Source: Thermoplasmata archaeon (GTDB lineage Archaea; Thermoplasmatota; Thermoplasmata; Halarchaeoplasmatales; Halarchaeoplasmataceae). From it: DNA of 45,548 bases. A program made the translations under genes and the position numbers. Location: assembly GCA_003554965.1 (NCBI GenBank), contig PWHR01000006.1, forward strand, positions 1 to 45,548, given 5' to 3'. Under the pieces are notes generated by a model. The model was not told the origin of the DNA and did not search any database. It was given only the letters and a program-made list of their open reading frames with translations. Below are positions 34,460 to 43,096 of this stretch, one piece after another. Position 1 is the stretch's first letter, and every line of letters starts with the position of its first letter.

Positions 34460-35635
34460 GTGGATAAGCTGAAAAAGAGAGTACTCCTCGTTATAACACT
34501 GGCATTCATACTGTCTTTCCTTATCGCCCTACTTCTACCTTACATCCCGCTCTACGGTGAAGACATCGGACTTTCCATCTCGATGATAGGTTACGTCATT
34601 GCTGTGTACCATATCACACAGTTCGCAGGAAGGATCCCTATGGGGTCACTGACAGACACTTTTGGATACGGCAAGATCATACTTTTCGGTGGGATCTCAT
34701 TATTTTTCTCCATGATATTTTACATTCTCTCACCGGGACTCTGGCCTCTTCTTTTTTTAGCACAGATGTTCATTGGTATAGTGGTGTGTATGGAGTGGGT
34801 GACCCTGCCTTCTTTCATGACTAGTGTAGATCTGGATAGGATCCCCCTCTTCACTTTTGTAGTAGGGATAGCTTATACCTTTTCAGTTCCTCTAGGAGGA
34901 GTCCTAAAGGATGCATTGGGCATGCAGTTACTTTTTCTCATGGGGTTCCTTCTATCGATACCTTCTCTTTATATAGTCTATCTCATCATCAAAGACGAAA
35001 AACAGAATCCACAACCAGATAGAAATACAGGCAACGTATCCTTCATATCGCTTTACAAAGATGCGTTCAAGACCCTGAAGAATCCGCAGGTCATGAGAGG
35101 ATCACTTTACTCCCTACTCATGTTCCTCAATTTCAACATAGCCATATCTATATTCCCTTTACAGCTCTCCTTCCTCGGTTTTTCCGCCACTATCATCGGC
35201 GGAATACAGTTCGCTCGGATCGGTTCTGAGACTTTCATCAGGTTGTTCAGCAAGAAGATCGAAACGGTCTTAAAGAAAAAAACCATACTGATGGGATCTA
35301 CACTAGCTTCGGGTTTGTCACTCTATTTCGTTTCACAGACCTCTTCCCTTTTCATGATAATAATAATCTCACTGTTGTGGGGGACTATAAGCGGTTTGTA
35401 CCATCCTGTGGTCTTCGAAGTTGTTGCCGCTGGAACAGATGAAGAGAACAGGGGGAAAGGGATGGGAGTTAGAGGTACCATGGGCACACTCGGCTCCTTC
35501 ACAGGCATAATAATATTTTCCAATATCGCGGAGTATTTTTCCATTGCTCTTTCACTGGCTCTCGCGGGGATAACCATCCTTTTCGGAGTACTGTTTATAG
35601 AATTGTTCATGGATTACAGGTTTGACCAAGACTAA
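34460..35635 (+). CDS. MFS transporter
   Basis: A 391-residue major facilitator protein with about 12 hydrophobic segments. The loop motif GRIPMGSLTDTFGYGK between helices 2 and 3 is the classic MFS signature, and the half-molecule repeat is visible. Substrate unknown; operon position after the amidohydrolase and M24 genes suggests it carries a compound handled by them. Start: the GTG at 34460 is part of AGAGGTGGATAAG, which itself looks like a Shine-Dalgarno site, as in the upstream gene where GTGGATAAG precedes ATG 33259. Translation might therefore begin at the following CTG (34469). Confidence 0.85.
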   Translation: MDKLKKRVLLVITLAFILSFLIALLLPYIPLYGEDIGLSISMIGYVIAVYHITQFAGRIPMGSLTDTFGYGKIILFGGISLFFSMIFYILSPGLWPLLFLAQMFIGIVVCMEWVTLPSFMTSVDLDRIPLFTFVVGIAYTFSVPLGGVLKDALGMQLLFLMGFLLSIPSLYIVYLIIKDEKQNPQPDRNTGNVSFISLYKDAFKTLKNPQVMRGSLYSLLMFLNFNIAISIFPLQLSFLGFSATIIGGIQFARIGSETFIRLFSKKIETVLKKKTILMGSTLASGLSLYFVSQTSSLFMIIIISLLWGTISGLYHPVVFEVVAAGTDEENRGKGMGVRGTMGTLGSFTGIIIFSNIAEYFSIALSLALAGITILFGVLFIELFMDYRFDQD

Positions 35636-35637
35636 AC

Positions 35638-35646
35638 ATTAAATAA
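35638..35646 (+). promoter_or_regulatory. TATA box of the TrmI-like gene
   Basis: CATTAAATA, centred about 25 nt before the ATG at 35668, consistent with a leaderless transcript. Confidence 0.5.
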
Positions 35647-35667
35647 TCTCCTTTTTTTCTGAACTTT

Positions 35668-36435
35668 ATGAACTCTATAGAGAAGGGAGACAGGGTCGTG
35701 CTGTGGAAAGGAGATGAAGCAGTGTTGCTTTTTGCAGATGGAGAGACGAAAAAAGTTTCGGGGATAGGAGTCATTAACACGGATAGATTAGTCGGGAAAA
35801 GATGGGGATCTGAAATCAGTTTGGGTAGGAACAGCTACCGTCTGCTTCAACCTTCATTAGCCGATACCCCTGAGATACTTGAAAGAGATGCACAGGTTAT
35901 CCTGCCCCGCATAGGTGCTCAGATCGCTTTATACTGTGATATACACTGTGGTAAAAGAGTGATAGAAGGAGGAGCCGGCTCAGGTATGTTCAGCGCATTA
36001 TTGTCCAAAAAGATAGGCAGAGAAGGAGAACTGGTAACCTATGAGGTAAGAGAAGATCATCTCAGAACCGCAGAGAAGAACCTTGAAAGGCTGGACCTGC
36101 CGAACAACTGGTGTTTGAAAAATGGCGACGTCACAAAGGATGTGAAGGAAAGAGATGTAGATGCATTCGTAGTTGATATTCCAGAACCTTGGAAAGCTCT
36201 TAAGATGGCGGAAAAAGCTCTAAAAGACGGCGCCCATTTCGCTGCCTATGTTCCTTCGACCGACCAGTTGGGTGAAACGGTCCGAAGTATGAGAGATTAC
36301 GGCTTCTTCAGGATAAAATCATTCGAGTTTTTGGAGAGGGACATGGTAGTGGGAGAAAGAGGTGTCAGGCCGTCCTTCGAGATGTTGGGACATACTGGTT
36401 ATGTAGCCGTGGGTAGAAAGGCACCAAAAGGATAA
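35668..36435 (+). CDS. trmI: tRNA (adenine-N1)-methyltransferase TrmI family
   Basis: A 255-residue SAM-dependent tRNA m1A methyltransferase. In archaea it modifies A57/A58 of the T loop, and this protein has the matching architecture. A small N-terminal beta domain (about 1-60) is followed by the family signature LLQPSLADTPEILERDAQVILPRIGAQI. The SAM site is VIEGGAGSGMFSALL (Gly101-Gly106), an acidic ribose contact lies in VTYEVRED, and the catalytic region is VVDIPEPWKAL. The C-terminal RPSFEMLGHTGYVAVGRK also fits. Leaderless start at ATG 35668. Confidence 0.92.
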   Translation: MNSIEKGDRVVLWKGDEAVLLFADGETKKVSGIGVINTDRLVGKRWGSEISLGRNSYRLLQPSLADTPEILERDAQVILPRIGAQIALYCDIHCGKRVIEGGAGSGMFSALLSKKIGREGELVTYEVREDHLRTAEKNLERLDLPNNWCLKNGDVTKDVKERDVDAFVVDIPEPWKALKMAEKALKDGAHFAAYVPSTDQLGETVRSMRDYGFFRIKSFEFLERDMVVGERGVRPSFEMLGHTGYVAVGRKAPKG

Positions 36436-36436
36436 T

Positions 36437-37207
36437 TTAGAGCTCATCTAAAAACCTGGTGGTTTCCTCCACGATTATCTCCTGCTGCTCTTCTCTGGAT
36501 ATCGTTGGCTCATCATCACCTCTTTGATCACCGTACCATCCGAACTGCGCGTGGTTTCCCCCTTCTATCTTTATCGGCTCCGCTTCGGCTGGCAGTTTAT
36601 GTGATTTTTCTTCCACATCTTCCACCGTGGTTATCCCGTCTTTTGATCCATAAAGAGATAATGCCTCGATATCTCGATCAGAAAGATCTACGTCAAGATA
36701 AGATGCCCAAAGTACTAAGCCTTCAACTTCGGTTTCCTCAGCAAATCTTCCCGCCATGACTCCTCCAAGTGAATGACCTCCTACAACCCATTTATCGATC
36801 TCAGGATGATCATCTATCACTTCTTGGGCCGCATTCCGTCCGAAAAAAGCAAGATTTAGGGGCATCCTTTTTATCGTCACCAGAAACCCCTCGGAAGCTA
36901 TTTCTCTAGCCGTAGGTGAATAGGATCTGAAGTCCACACGGCCTCCAGGATAGATGACTAATCCGGTAGTAGGATCATCCTCAACTGGTTCAAAAGTTAT
37001 ACGATCATCTGCCACTTCGACTTCAACCTCTTCATCCGATTCTAAAGCGTCAAGGGCTTCTTCCATAGGCCCTCGAGGGGTCAAGGCCCAGATGAAAAAG
37101 CCTCCGAATGCAGCTCCAATAATTATCAGTATCACGACTAGTATTGTGCGAAGTTTAGTTGCTGTGATCCAATCTTTAACGCGATTTATCATTGGATCTT
37201 TTTCCAT
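36437..37207 (-). CDS. Membrane-anchored alpha/beta hydrolase
   Basis: About 256 residues. One N-terminal helix (TILVVILIIIGAAFGGFFIWAL) anchors an extracytoplasmic alpha/beta hydrolase. The nucleophile elbow is GGHSLGG, the oxyanion region is LVIYPGGRVD, a late Asp lies in LYGSKDGITTVED, and a late His is in GGNHAQFGWYGDQ. This resembles the alpha/beta hydrolase_5 group of broad lipase/esterase function. The frame is open to 37237, but I start at ATG 37207; the ATG at 37192 is also possible. It overlaps the 3' end of the RadA-like gene upstream and likely shares its transcript. Confidence 0.78.
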   Translation of the reverse strand: MEKDPMINRVKDWITATKLRTILVVILIIIGAAFGGFFIWALTPRGPMEEALDALESDEEVEVEVADDRITFEPVEDDPTTGLVIYPGGRVDFRSYSPTAREIASEGFLVTIKRMPLNLAFFGRNAAQEVIDDHPEIDKWVVGGHSLGGVMAGRFAEETEVEGLVLWASYLDVDLSDRDIEALSLYGSKDGITTVEDVEEKSHKLPAEAEPIKIEGGNHAQFGWYGDQRGDDEPTISREEQQEIIVEETTRFLDEL

Positions 37208-37691
37208 ACCTTTCATCCGTATCAATATGCCTCTCAAATATGTTAGTTTTGGGATCGACCACGACTCCGTAGATTTCGTTTTCTTGGACTAGTCCCTTGA
37301 TATCCCTTATGACTTTAGAGCGGAGCCACCTGCACTCTATTTCATCCATCTCGTCATCCTCGAAGAGCGGTGTGAGAGCCACTACTCCTAGGAAGTTTAT
37401 ATCTTCATTCTCTATCATCCTTTCTGCTTTTTCGACAAGATCAACGAACTGATAGGAAGTGAAAGCTCTTGAGATGAAAACCTTCTTCAGCACTTTTCTT
37501 TCGTCCAGATCTTTTTCCTTGGCTTTTCTCACCATGAAGTAAGGATCGATAGTGTGGCTCCCATCCATCATCAATGCTTTTCTACCGGTGAGTCCGACCA
37601 CATCTACAGCTAGGACTGTAACGGGTCTGTGATCTTTTCCTTCTAGCACTTTTATACCGCCTCTTTCTAAGTCTAGCCGATCTGACATCAT
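37176..37691 (-). CDS. RadA/RecA-like paralogue lacking a visible Walker A motif
   Basis: A 171-residue protein. The segment VLKKVFISRAFTSYQFVDLVEKAERMI closely follows the RadA/KaiC-type ARAFNSNHQ region after Walker A. The upstream part ALMMDGSHTIDPYFMVRKAKEK corresponds to the DGGNsFDPY-type start of truncated RadA-like proteins. No GxxxxGK[ST] is present, so ATP binding is doubtful. A basic tail (DTDERYGKRSNDKSR) ends it. Similar short RecA-fold proteins occur in archaea and thermophilic bacteria without assigned function. The gene precedes the alpha/beta hydrolase. Confidence 0.6.
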   Translation of the reverse strand: MMSDRLDLERGGIKVLEGKDHRPVTVLAVDVVGLTGRKALMMDGSHTIDPYFMVRKAKEKDLDERKVLKKVFISRAFTSYQFVDLVEKAERMIENEDINFLGVVALTPLFEDDEMDEIECRWLRSKVIRDIKGLVQENEIYGVVVDPKTNIFERHIDTDERYGKRSNDKSR

Positions 37692-37868
37692 TCATCCTCT
37701 TTGATGATAGAGAGTTACTTAAATCAAAACGAGGGAGAGTGAAATGAAAGTAGCTGTATAGGTCCCCTTGAGAGCTTCAATGAAGTTAGTGAAAGGTCGC
37801 AAAATTGCTAAAAGGCGTTTTATTACACTCAACTGACCGTAGTGTGGAACTAGCTCCACTTTATCTAC

Positions 37869-37947
37869 AGGAATTTATAGTAAATTCCTTCGAGTCTCGG
37901 AATTTCTGAAAGAAATTCCAAGTTTTTTGGAATCATAGATTCCGAAA
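37869..37947 (+). repeat. Cluster of three three-base-loop hairpins beside the tnpA remnant
   Basis: 37869-37889 (AGGAATTTA/TAAATTCCT, loop TAG); 37899-37919 (GGAATTTCT/AGAAATTCC, loop GAA); 37925-37947 (GGAATC/GATTCC extended to 10 pairs with one wobble, loop ATA). The shared GGAAT stem also occurs at 16268, 25803 and 25859. A fourth, imperfect copy is at 38270-38290 on the other side of the tnpA remnant. Confidence 0.75.
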
Positions 37948-37982
37948 CTATCGGGTATGTAATTCCCAAAATATCCTCGGGC

Positions 37983-38267
37983 AAAGCTCTGCGGATAAGG
38001 AGGTCAAGTGTAATTAAGGCGTTGGAAATAATGGACCACCATGTCCACTTGTTTATGGGTATCGGTCCAAACAATTCTGTTTCAGAGATTATTCGAACTT
38101 TCAAAAGTACCTCTGCAAGAGAAACGTGTGAAGAATTTGAATGGTTGACAGAATACAACCCTGAATAGCCGCGCTTTTGGGAAGTTAAATTTTGGTCAAT
38201 AGGTTATTTCTACCGATCAGTAGGAAGTACGACGAGTGAATCAGTTTTGTTTTACATCAATGCCTAG
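37983..38267 (+). pseudogene. tnpA: IS200/IS605-type TnpA (Y1 transposase) remnant
   Basis: One frame reads with a single in-frame TAG (38166-38168). The HUH motif is in ALEIMDHHVHLFMGIGPNNS, typical of IS200 TnpA, and NSVSEIIRTFKSTSAR follows as the usual helix. After the stop, PRFWEVKFWSIGYFYRSVGS continues the family pattern, and the catalytic tyrosine would be in LFYINA, just before the final TAG at 38265. About 50 N-terminal residues are missing. Hairpins sit on both sides (37869-37947 and 38270-38290), as at the ends of such elements. Confidence 0.75.
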
Positions 38268-38269
38268 TA

Positions 38270-38290
38270 GGAATTTTTCTAAAAATTTCT
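38270..38290 (+). repeat. Imperfect GGAAT hairpin downstream of tnpA remnant
   Basis: Arms GGAATTTTT and AAAATTTCT around loop CTA, with one mismatch and one wobble; it starts three bases after the tnpA stop. Confidence 0.55.
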
Positions 38291-38368
38291 GCGGTCAATG
38301 GAAAAATAATTTTTTCATAAAGATTTCTCAGTAGAAGGGAAAAAGAAAGAAATATTATCGAAGTGCAG

Positions 38369-39230
38369 ATGACGATAAAGGACCAACTGGAAGAGATCCA
38401 TACCTTGAATACCAGATGGGATACCTAGAATTAGATTACATATCTGACAAACAAGCTACATTACAGGACTTCTTAAGTTGAATTATTTGTCAACAAACTC
38501 GCTCCCTTAGATAGCAACTATACAAGATGAGATTGAAGAACTAGGTACGAATATTGAAGAAAAGGAAGAAGGAATCCAAACATTATTCGGTTTGATAGAC
38601 GAGTTGTAAATAGATAGTGAGGACTTAGATGCTACTTTTAACTCCAAAATAGAGGCACTAGAAACTTCTCTAAATGAAAAAATCACCTATTTAGATCAAG
38701 CTATGTATGAGAAAAAAGAGATATCGAAGCGGGTCCATCATAGGTTTGCAAGATAATATCGGGGAAATTAATGACGAATTAGATGAATTAGAAGGTTCTG
38801 TAATACAATCCTGAATGAACACATCGAGTTGTGTGAAGATATCGAAAAACTCGAAGAAGTGACGATAGAGAACTAAATCTCAAAGCTCAACGAAGATTTC
38901 AACAATAGGTTGTATGAATTTCGAAGTGAAATCGATGACGAAGTGGTCTACAACTTAGAGAGGAACATAGAAAACAGAACTAAAGCATTTGAAACAGAAT
39001 TGCTGTCAGTGATAAGAGAGGAAGAGGACGAGCATTAAGAAGGTATCAGCACCGCAGATTTAGCGATCCTAGGGATCATTTTCCTGTTAGTAGTTGTGAT
39101 ACTACTCTTTTTCGCTCTATTTTCGGTGAGAAAGAGAAAGAAAGTGCTTTTGACCTTACAGAAAGACTCGAGGAAAGAGGAACTTCCCATTCTAAGTGGT
39201 AAATCCGATGCTGAAGAAACAGATATCTAA
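38369..39230 (+). pseudogene. Broken gene for a coiled-coil protein with C-terminal membrane helix
   Basis: Reading across frames gives a Glu/Lys/Leu-rich coiled coil (for example EIEELGTNIEEKEEGIQTLF and FNSKIEALETSLNEKITYLD), ending with a membrane helix (LAILGIIFLLVVVILLFFAL) and a basic tail. In-frame stops and at least one frameshift interrupt it: TAG after RWDT, TAA after GLIDEL, a frameshift near 38745, TGA near 38813, TAA near 38874 and TAA near 39036. The layout suggests a surface or stalk-like protein. No family is recognised. Confidence 0.6.
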
Positions 39231-39307
39231 AAACTAACTCCCTTTCTAAAAACCTTTTTATTTTTTAATAAAGAATTGAAAGAGGATTTGGTTTTTTTAT
39301 TCGAATC

Positions 39308-39925
39308 TCAGTATTCTGATAATTCAAATTTCGACGAGATCTCTTTCAAAAATTCCTCGTAAGAATCATCTATTTCTGCTGTAATAAACATCGCTAGTAA
39401 TTTCGTACAGAGCAGTTCAAAGAAGTCCTCGTCTTCGATTTCGTGGTCGTGGAGATTACTCACCATCCTCTCTATAACTTCGAACTCTAGGGATTCAATA
39501 CCCTCTCTTAGATGTTCTATTGTTTCTTCGTCATATTCGAACTCGATACCCATCTGATCCAAGTTATCCAAACAAACCTTGATCTTTTCTTCATTCCAAT
39601 TAATGCTGAGTAAAGAAAGTTTCTCTTCCCCTAAAGGTTCAGGTGTTACTAGGAACCAGTCGGCCGTCCTGCCGTAGACTTTTTCAGATACGTGATGTTT
39701 GCGTTTCTCTCCGACGACTTCTATGAATTCAGACTCTTCAAGCTTCTTGATATGTCTATATATCGTAGATTGGTCTCTATCGAGGGCTTCAGCTATCTGT
39801 GATATAGTCATGTCTTTGATCTTAAGAAGATCCAGTATCTTTCCCCTAGTTTCTCCCAAATTCATTCCAGATGTGGCTGAAGATTGTATAAGACGGATAT
39901 CAGAGATTGAGCCGCTTCCACCCAT
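39308..39925 (-). CDS. Winged-helix transcription regulator
   Basis: A 205-residue protein. The N-terminal winged helix (about 25-75) shows RGKILDLLKIKDMTISQIAEALDRDQSTIYRHIKKLEESEFIEVVGE, an ArsR-like HTH. The C-terminal half is acidic and helical, without metal-site motifs that I recognise, so the signal is unknown. An internal ATG at about residue 21 could also start it. It stands alone, next to the decayed region and the beta-helix gene. Confidence 0.78.
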   Translation of the reverse strand: MGGSGSISDIRLIQSSATSGMNLGETRGKILDLLKIKDMTISQIAEALDRDQSTIYRHIKKLEESEFIEVVGEKRKHHVSEKVYGRTADWFLVTPEPLGEEKLSLLSINWNEEKIKVCLDNLDQMGIEFEYDEETIEHLREGIESLEFEVIERMVSNLHDHEIEDEDFFELLCTKLLAMFITAEIDDSYEEFLKEISSKFELSEY

Positions 39926-40008
39926 GTTCTTCCCTCACTATCTTCTCGGTTTTTTTACCCATATGCACTTTATTTAATCTTATTAGCAAATTTGCGTCGT
40001 TTGGTTCT

Positions 40009-40965
40009 TTAAGAGGAGGTAAGTTCAGACCCCGCATTGTTGACTTCATGGCCTAAACAAGGAAAGCAGTCGACTCTACCTGAAATAACCTTTTTTATAT
40101 CGGGTCTGACACCTCCTAGAAAGTTCTTCGATGCATCTACCTTTTTCTCCGATCTATTTTGTACGAAATACTCTTTATGGCCAAAAATATTATTTTTCTT
40201 TATTTGGACGTTTTCTAGATTCTCAGAATTTATCGTGATACCTGATCCATCTGAATCTATTATTTGGTTGTATTTTACTTCTAGATCATTCAAGGGTAGA
40301 TGCTTCGAGCCTGCATTTAATCCGCTTTTTTCGTTCTTAGAGATCGAATTGTAGGATATGCTAACTTTACCCAAGGCAGATGAGATCAGAAGACCGTGTT
40401 CGTTCTCAATTATATCGTTGTTGAAGATCCTGAGAAAAGTACTCGGATGATTACATGCGTAGGTCTTTATCCCCCATCGGCATCCCTTTATAACGTTCTT
40501 CACCACTTCAAATGATCTTGATCTGTCGCATAAAAATAGCAGTATGCCACTTGAGTCTTTCGTCGTGATCTTGTTCTGTTTTATCAGAAAACCTCCCTTC
40601 CTGGATGGTGACACGGAGTGAGTGACCAATCCGTCGCTTGGCGAATCAACGACATTATTTGCAAATATGATATCGTCTCCGTTCAGGATGGTCTTGCCAA
40701 AAAATTTTAAGCCTTCTAAAGTGACATCCTTTACGTCGGCTAAAACTTTAACTGATCCCTTTATCATCGCCTCATCTTCCCTTTGATCGACATAACCGGG
40801 TACGCCAGCGTTAGGTCCGATCAAAGCTATGTCCTTTTTATCTATCTCGATGTTTTCTTTATAAATCCCGGGATCTATCTTTATAATAGATCCTTCAACG
40901 GCTTCGTCTAACGCATCTTGGATAGACTTATGATCTTCGGGGACTAATATAGAGTTGCGTAGCAT
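40009..40965 (-). CDS. Right-handed parallel beta-helix (NosD-type) protein
   Basis: A 318-residue protein with repeated beta-helix rungs from about residue 50: IEIDKKDIALIGPNAGVPGY, VTLEGLKFFG, FANNVVDSPSDGLV, KGCRWGIKTYAC, IIENEHGLLIS and KYNQIIDSDGSGITINS. The opening PEDHKSIQDALDEAVEGSIIKIDPGIYKE is the usual NosD/pectate-lyase-like lead-in. No signal peptide is visible, which is odd for this class, so it may be cytoplasmic or use another route. GGAGGA before the ATG and a TATA box at 40991-41000 support the start. Confidence 0.82.
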   Translation of the reverse strand: MLRNSILVPEDHKSIQDALDEAVEGSIIKIDPGIYKENIEIDKKDIALIGPNAGVPGYVDQREDEAMIKGSVKVLADVKDVTLEGLKFFGKTILNGDDIIFANNVVDSPSDGLVTHSVSPSRKGGFLIKQNKITTKDSSGILLFLCDRSRSFEVVKNVIKGCRWGIKTYACNHPSTFLRIFNNDIIENEHGLLISSALGKVSISYNSISKNEKSGLNAGSKHLPLNDLEVKYNQIIDSDGSGITINSENLENVQIKKNNIFGHKEYFVQNRSEKKVDASKNFLGGVRPDIKKVISGRVDCFPCLGHEVNNAGSELTSS

Positions 40966-41515
40966 GATTTTTCCTCCCCCCGACAGCTCTGATATATCGG
41001 ATGGAACTTATATCGAAAGATCGAAGATTTTTGGTGATACTTGGAGAATCATCGCGAATCGCACACTTTCAATATATTATACTGATTTTTTCCCATCCAT
41101 CGTCGAGGACAGTAGTTATATTCATATCGCATATCGTAACACCATACAAAACGTTATAAAACTCACTAACAGATTTGCTACGACTAAAGGTATTCATCTA
41201 AAAGGAAAGAATAAAGCTGTAGTGTCTTCAAATGGTGTCAATACGATTTGATACCCAAGAGAAGCGATCGGTATGAAGTAAAGGGGTGGGAGCAGATAGA
41301 AGAGGAAAATTAGGGAAGTAGAAAAAAATAGTGACAACACTGTATTTTCGAATTCAGAAGTTGGTCTTCTGCGGATTTTTTTGGATATCTATTCTTTTTT
41401 ACCAGAGATCGATTTCGGAGTTGATTATGAGTTCATACTTATCTCGTCTCTTCAACCCTCAAGGTTGCTCTCCCATCTTTATATATATCTGTACCTCCTA
41501 TATTTTACCTTCCCT
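40966..41515. other. AT-rich gap without a recognisable gene
   Basis: A 550-bp gap. Beyond the beta-helix promoter near 40991 and a small hairpin around CAACC...GGTTG at 41456-41470, it shows nothing clear. The frames 40955-41251 and 41331-41519 on the plus strand lack ribosome-binding sites and have atypical composition, so they are not called. Confidence 0.55.
40991..41000 (-). promoter_or_regulatory. TATA box of the beta-helix gene
   Basis: The minus strand reads CCGATATATC, about 30 nt upstream of the ATG at 40965, with GGGGGGAGG between them. Confidence 0.5.
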
Positions 41516-42874
41516 CTAGGAATCTCTTTTTGAGTTCGAGCGTTTACTATTTTCTTCTTTTGACTCTTCTTCACCCTCGACCTTCTTAAGCAGTGTAGAT
41601 CTGAGAACACCGAAAATAAGGACTGCAGCGACGATTCCAATTCCTAGGTAGATCCTATCTTCAGTACCGTCTTCTTCCCCGTCATCATCACCGTTTTCAT
41701 CTGGGAACTCAGCTAACTCTAAATCCACTGTAGTATCGTAACGTTTTTCACCATCGACGATGAGTTCGATAATGCCCTCCTCTTCATGATGAGTCCTGAA
41801 TACAACAGTGATCTCGACTTTGTTGTAATCCGGACTCAAGGTCTCCGTAGGATCGTATTCCCTTTCCAGTATAGAGTCCGGTGACTCTTCTGTACCGTGT
41901 ATGATCACCTCCACATCGTCGTCTGAGAAGAAGATATTCTCGCCATTCAATGAATAATTTATTTCCTCTTCTGGGAAGAGGTAAAATGTAGCGTTCTGGA
42001 TGGAATCGCGTTCCACGTTTGATAGTTCGTTCTCGTATTGGATGGTGAAATTAGCCGGTTCGTCATCCACATCTAGATGATCATACTTGACAGATACACT
42101 GGGCGTTTCTCCATATTGTATCTCGCTTTCGACGACTACATTTCCATCAGCCTCTAAATCTAACCGTCCTAGGGTAAAAGTTCTTATGACGAACTGTTCG
42201 AGTTCTATCTCTTCATGACCCAAAGTGTCGTATCGGAAAGTGAATTCTATCTCTTCGGAATCTTCAGGTTCAACTACCTCTGATTCTGTTTCGGCATCCA
42301 AGCCTTCCAAATGATCAATTTCGATTTCGAATCTCCCGGGTACGTTGCCGTCGTTACTCATAGTGATATTTTCCATATCGGTAGCTCCTTCAGTGTATGG
42401 ATCTAGAGTGAAATCTAAACTGCCGCTTTTCGCTAGACCGGTGTCAGCTTCTACTACCCGGGCATCGTATTCTTCGCCATCTACGTTGACTATCCATTCT
42501 TCGTCGATAGTAGCGTTGTGATCGACTGCAGCGTTTATTATCCATTCTGATTCGTCTTCAAGAAAGGTCGTTTTATACTCATCTATGTATTCCGTATCTC
42601 CCGTCCAACTGTCTTCAGAATACTCCCATCTATACGAATAATTGTCGCTCTTATGTTCCACTTCGATAGATGTCTCTTTTTCACTGACACTGTAATTTTC
42701 CTTTGTGAAGTAGCCCTGAACATATTCGAATTCATTTTCCTGCTCCTGATCGAGTCTAGCTGAGGTCATTTCTCCGTTCGTTCCGCCTTCCACCGCCATA
42801 ACAGGAAATGTCATAGATATGGTTCCCGTAACCAGTATAAGGACGACCAATACATATGTCCAATCTTCTTTCAT
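41516..42874 (-). CDS. Secreted beta-rich protein with C-terminal membrane anchor
   Basis: About 452 residues. A signal peptide (WTYVLVVLILVTGTISMTFPVMA, cleavage probably after AVMA-like) is followed by a long, very acidic extracellular part rich in beta strands (VEVEHKSDNYSYRW, FEIEIDHLEG, SVSVKYDHLDVDD). A membrane helix follows (YLGIGIVAAVLIFGVLRSTLL, about 413-433), then a basic tail KEENSKRSNSKRDS. The layout is that of a cell-surface glycoprotein-type protein. The start at ATG 42874 has GGTGA just upstream; a TTG at 42910 is less likely. Confidence 0.78.
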   Translation of the reverse strand: MKEDWTYVLVVLILVTGTISMTFPVMAVEGGTNGEMTSARLDQEQENEFEYVQGYFTKENYSVSEKETSIEVEHKSDNYSYRWEYSEDSWTGDTEYIDEYKTTFLEDESEWIINAAVDHNATIDEEWIVNVDGEEYDARVVEADTGLAKSGSLDFTLDPYTEGATDMENITMSNDGNVPGRFEIEIDHLEGLDAETESEVVEPEDSEEIEFTFRYDTLGHEEIELEQFVIRTFTLGRLDLEADGNVVVESEIQYGETPSVSVKYDHLDVDDEPANFTIQYENELSNVERDSIQNATFYLFPEEEINYSLNGENIFFSDDDVEVIIHGTEESPDSILEREYDPTETLSPDYNKVEITVVFRTHHEEEGIIELIVDGEKRYDTTVDLELAEFPDENGDDDGEEDGTEDRIYLGIGIVAAVLIFGVLRSTLLKKVEGEEESKEENSKRSNSKRDS

Positions 42875-42956
42875 ATTTTCACCTATTTTTCCTACAGCGT
42901 TTAAACGCAAAACCAGGATTTTAACCCGGTTTCTACGGAAGTTGAAATTTTAGATA

Positions 42957-43070
42957 TCATATTTCGAATCCCATTTCTACTCCTGCAACTACCATCATAC
43001 CGATCACCAACACTAGGGGTATCAGATAGATCAGACGATTGATCAGTTCAATCCCAGTGTTTCTCCTCAT
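42957..43070 (-). CDS. 37-residue single-helix peptide
   Basis: MRRNTGIELI followed by a hydrophobic segment (LIYLIPLVLVIGMMVVAG) and VEMGFEI. GAGGTG lies seven bases before the ATG, which makes translation likely. The YLIP-VLV-G core is shared with the N-termini encoded at 1-416 and 43227-44441, and the sequence upstream resembles the upstream region of the latter gene. It could be a small membrane protein, or the remains of a truncated paralogue that kept only its anchor. Confidence 0.6.
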   Translation of the reverse strand: MRRNTGIELINRLIYLIPLVLVIGMMVVAGVEMGFEI

Positions 43071-43096
43071 TTTTTTCACACCTCTTATTCTTCTCT

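Larger units (their letters stand above)
37692..39307. other. Decayed region with no intact gene
   Basis: About 1.6 kb. 37692-37840 is plain AT-rich sequence. 37869-37947 is a hairpin cluster; 37983-38267 is a tnpA remnant; 38270-38290 is another hairpin; 38369-39230 is a broken coiled-coil membrane gene. All three stop codons interrupt otherwise readable frames, so this looks like decay. It probably marks an old insertion site. Confidence 0.7.

Noticed and set aside
37983-39230. Stop-codon recoding (such as pyrrolysine at TAG) in the tnpA and coiled-coil genes
   Set aside because: TAA, TAG and TGA all interrupt the frames and at least one frameshift is present, so decay is the simpler reading.
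40955-41251. 98-codon plus-strand gene opposite the beta-helix promoter
   Set aside because: It begins inside the beta-helix gene, has no ribosome-binding site and spans that gene's promoter.
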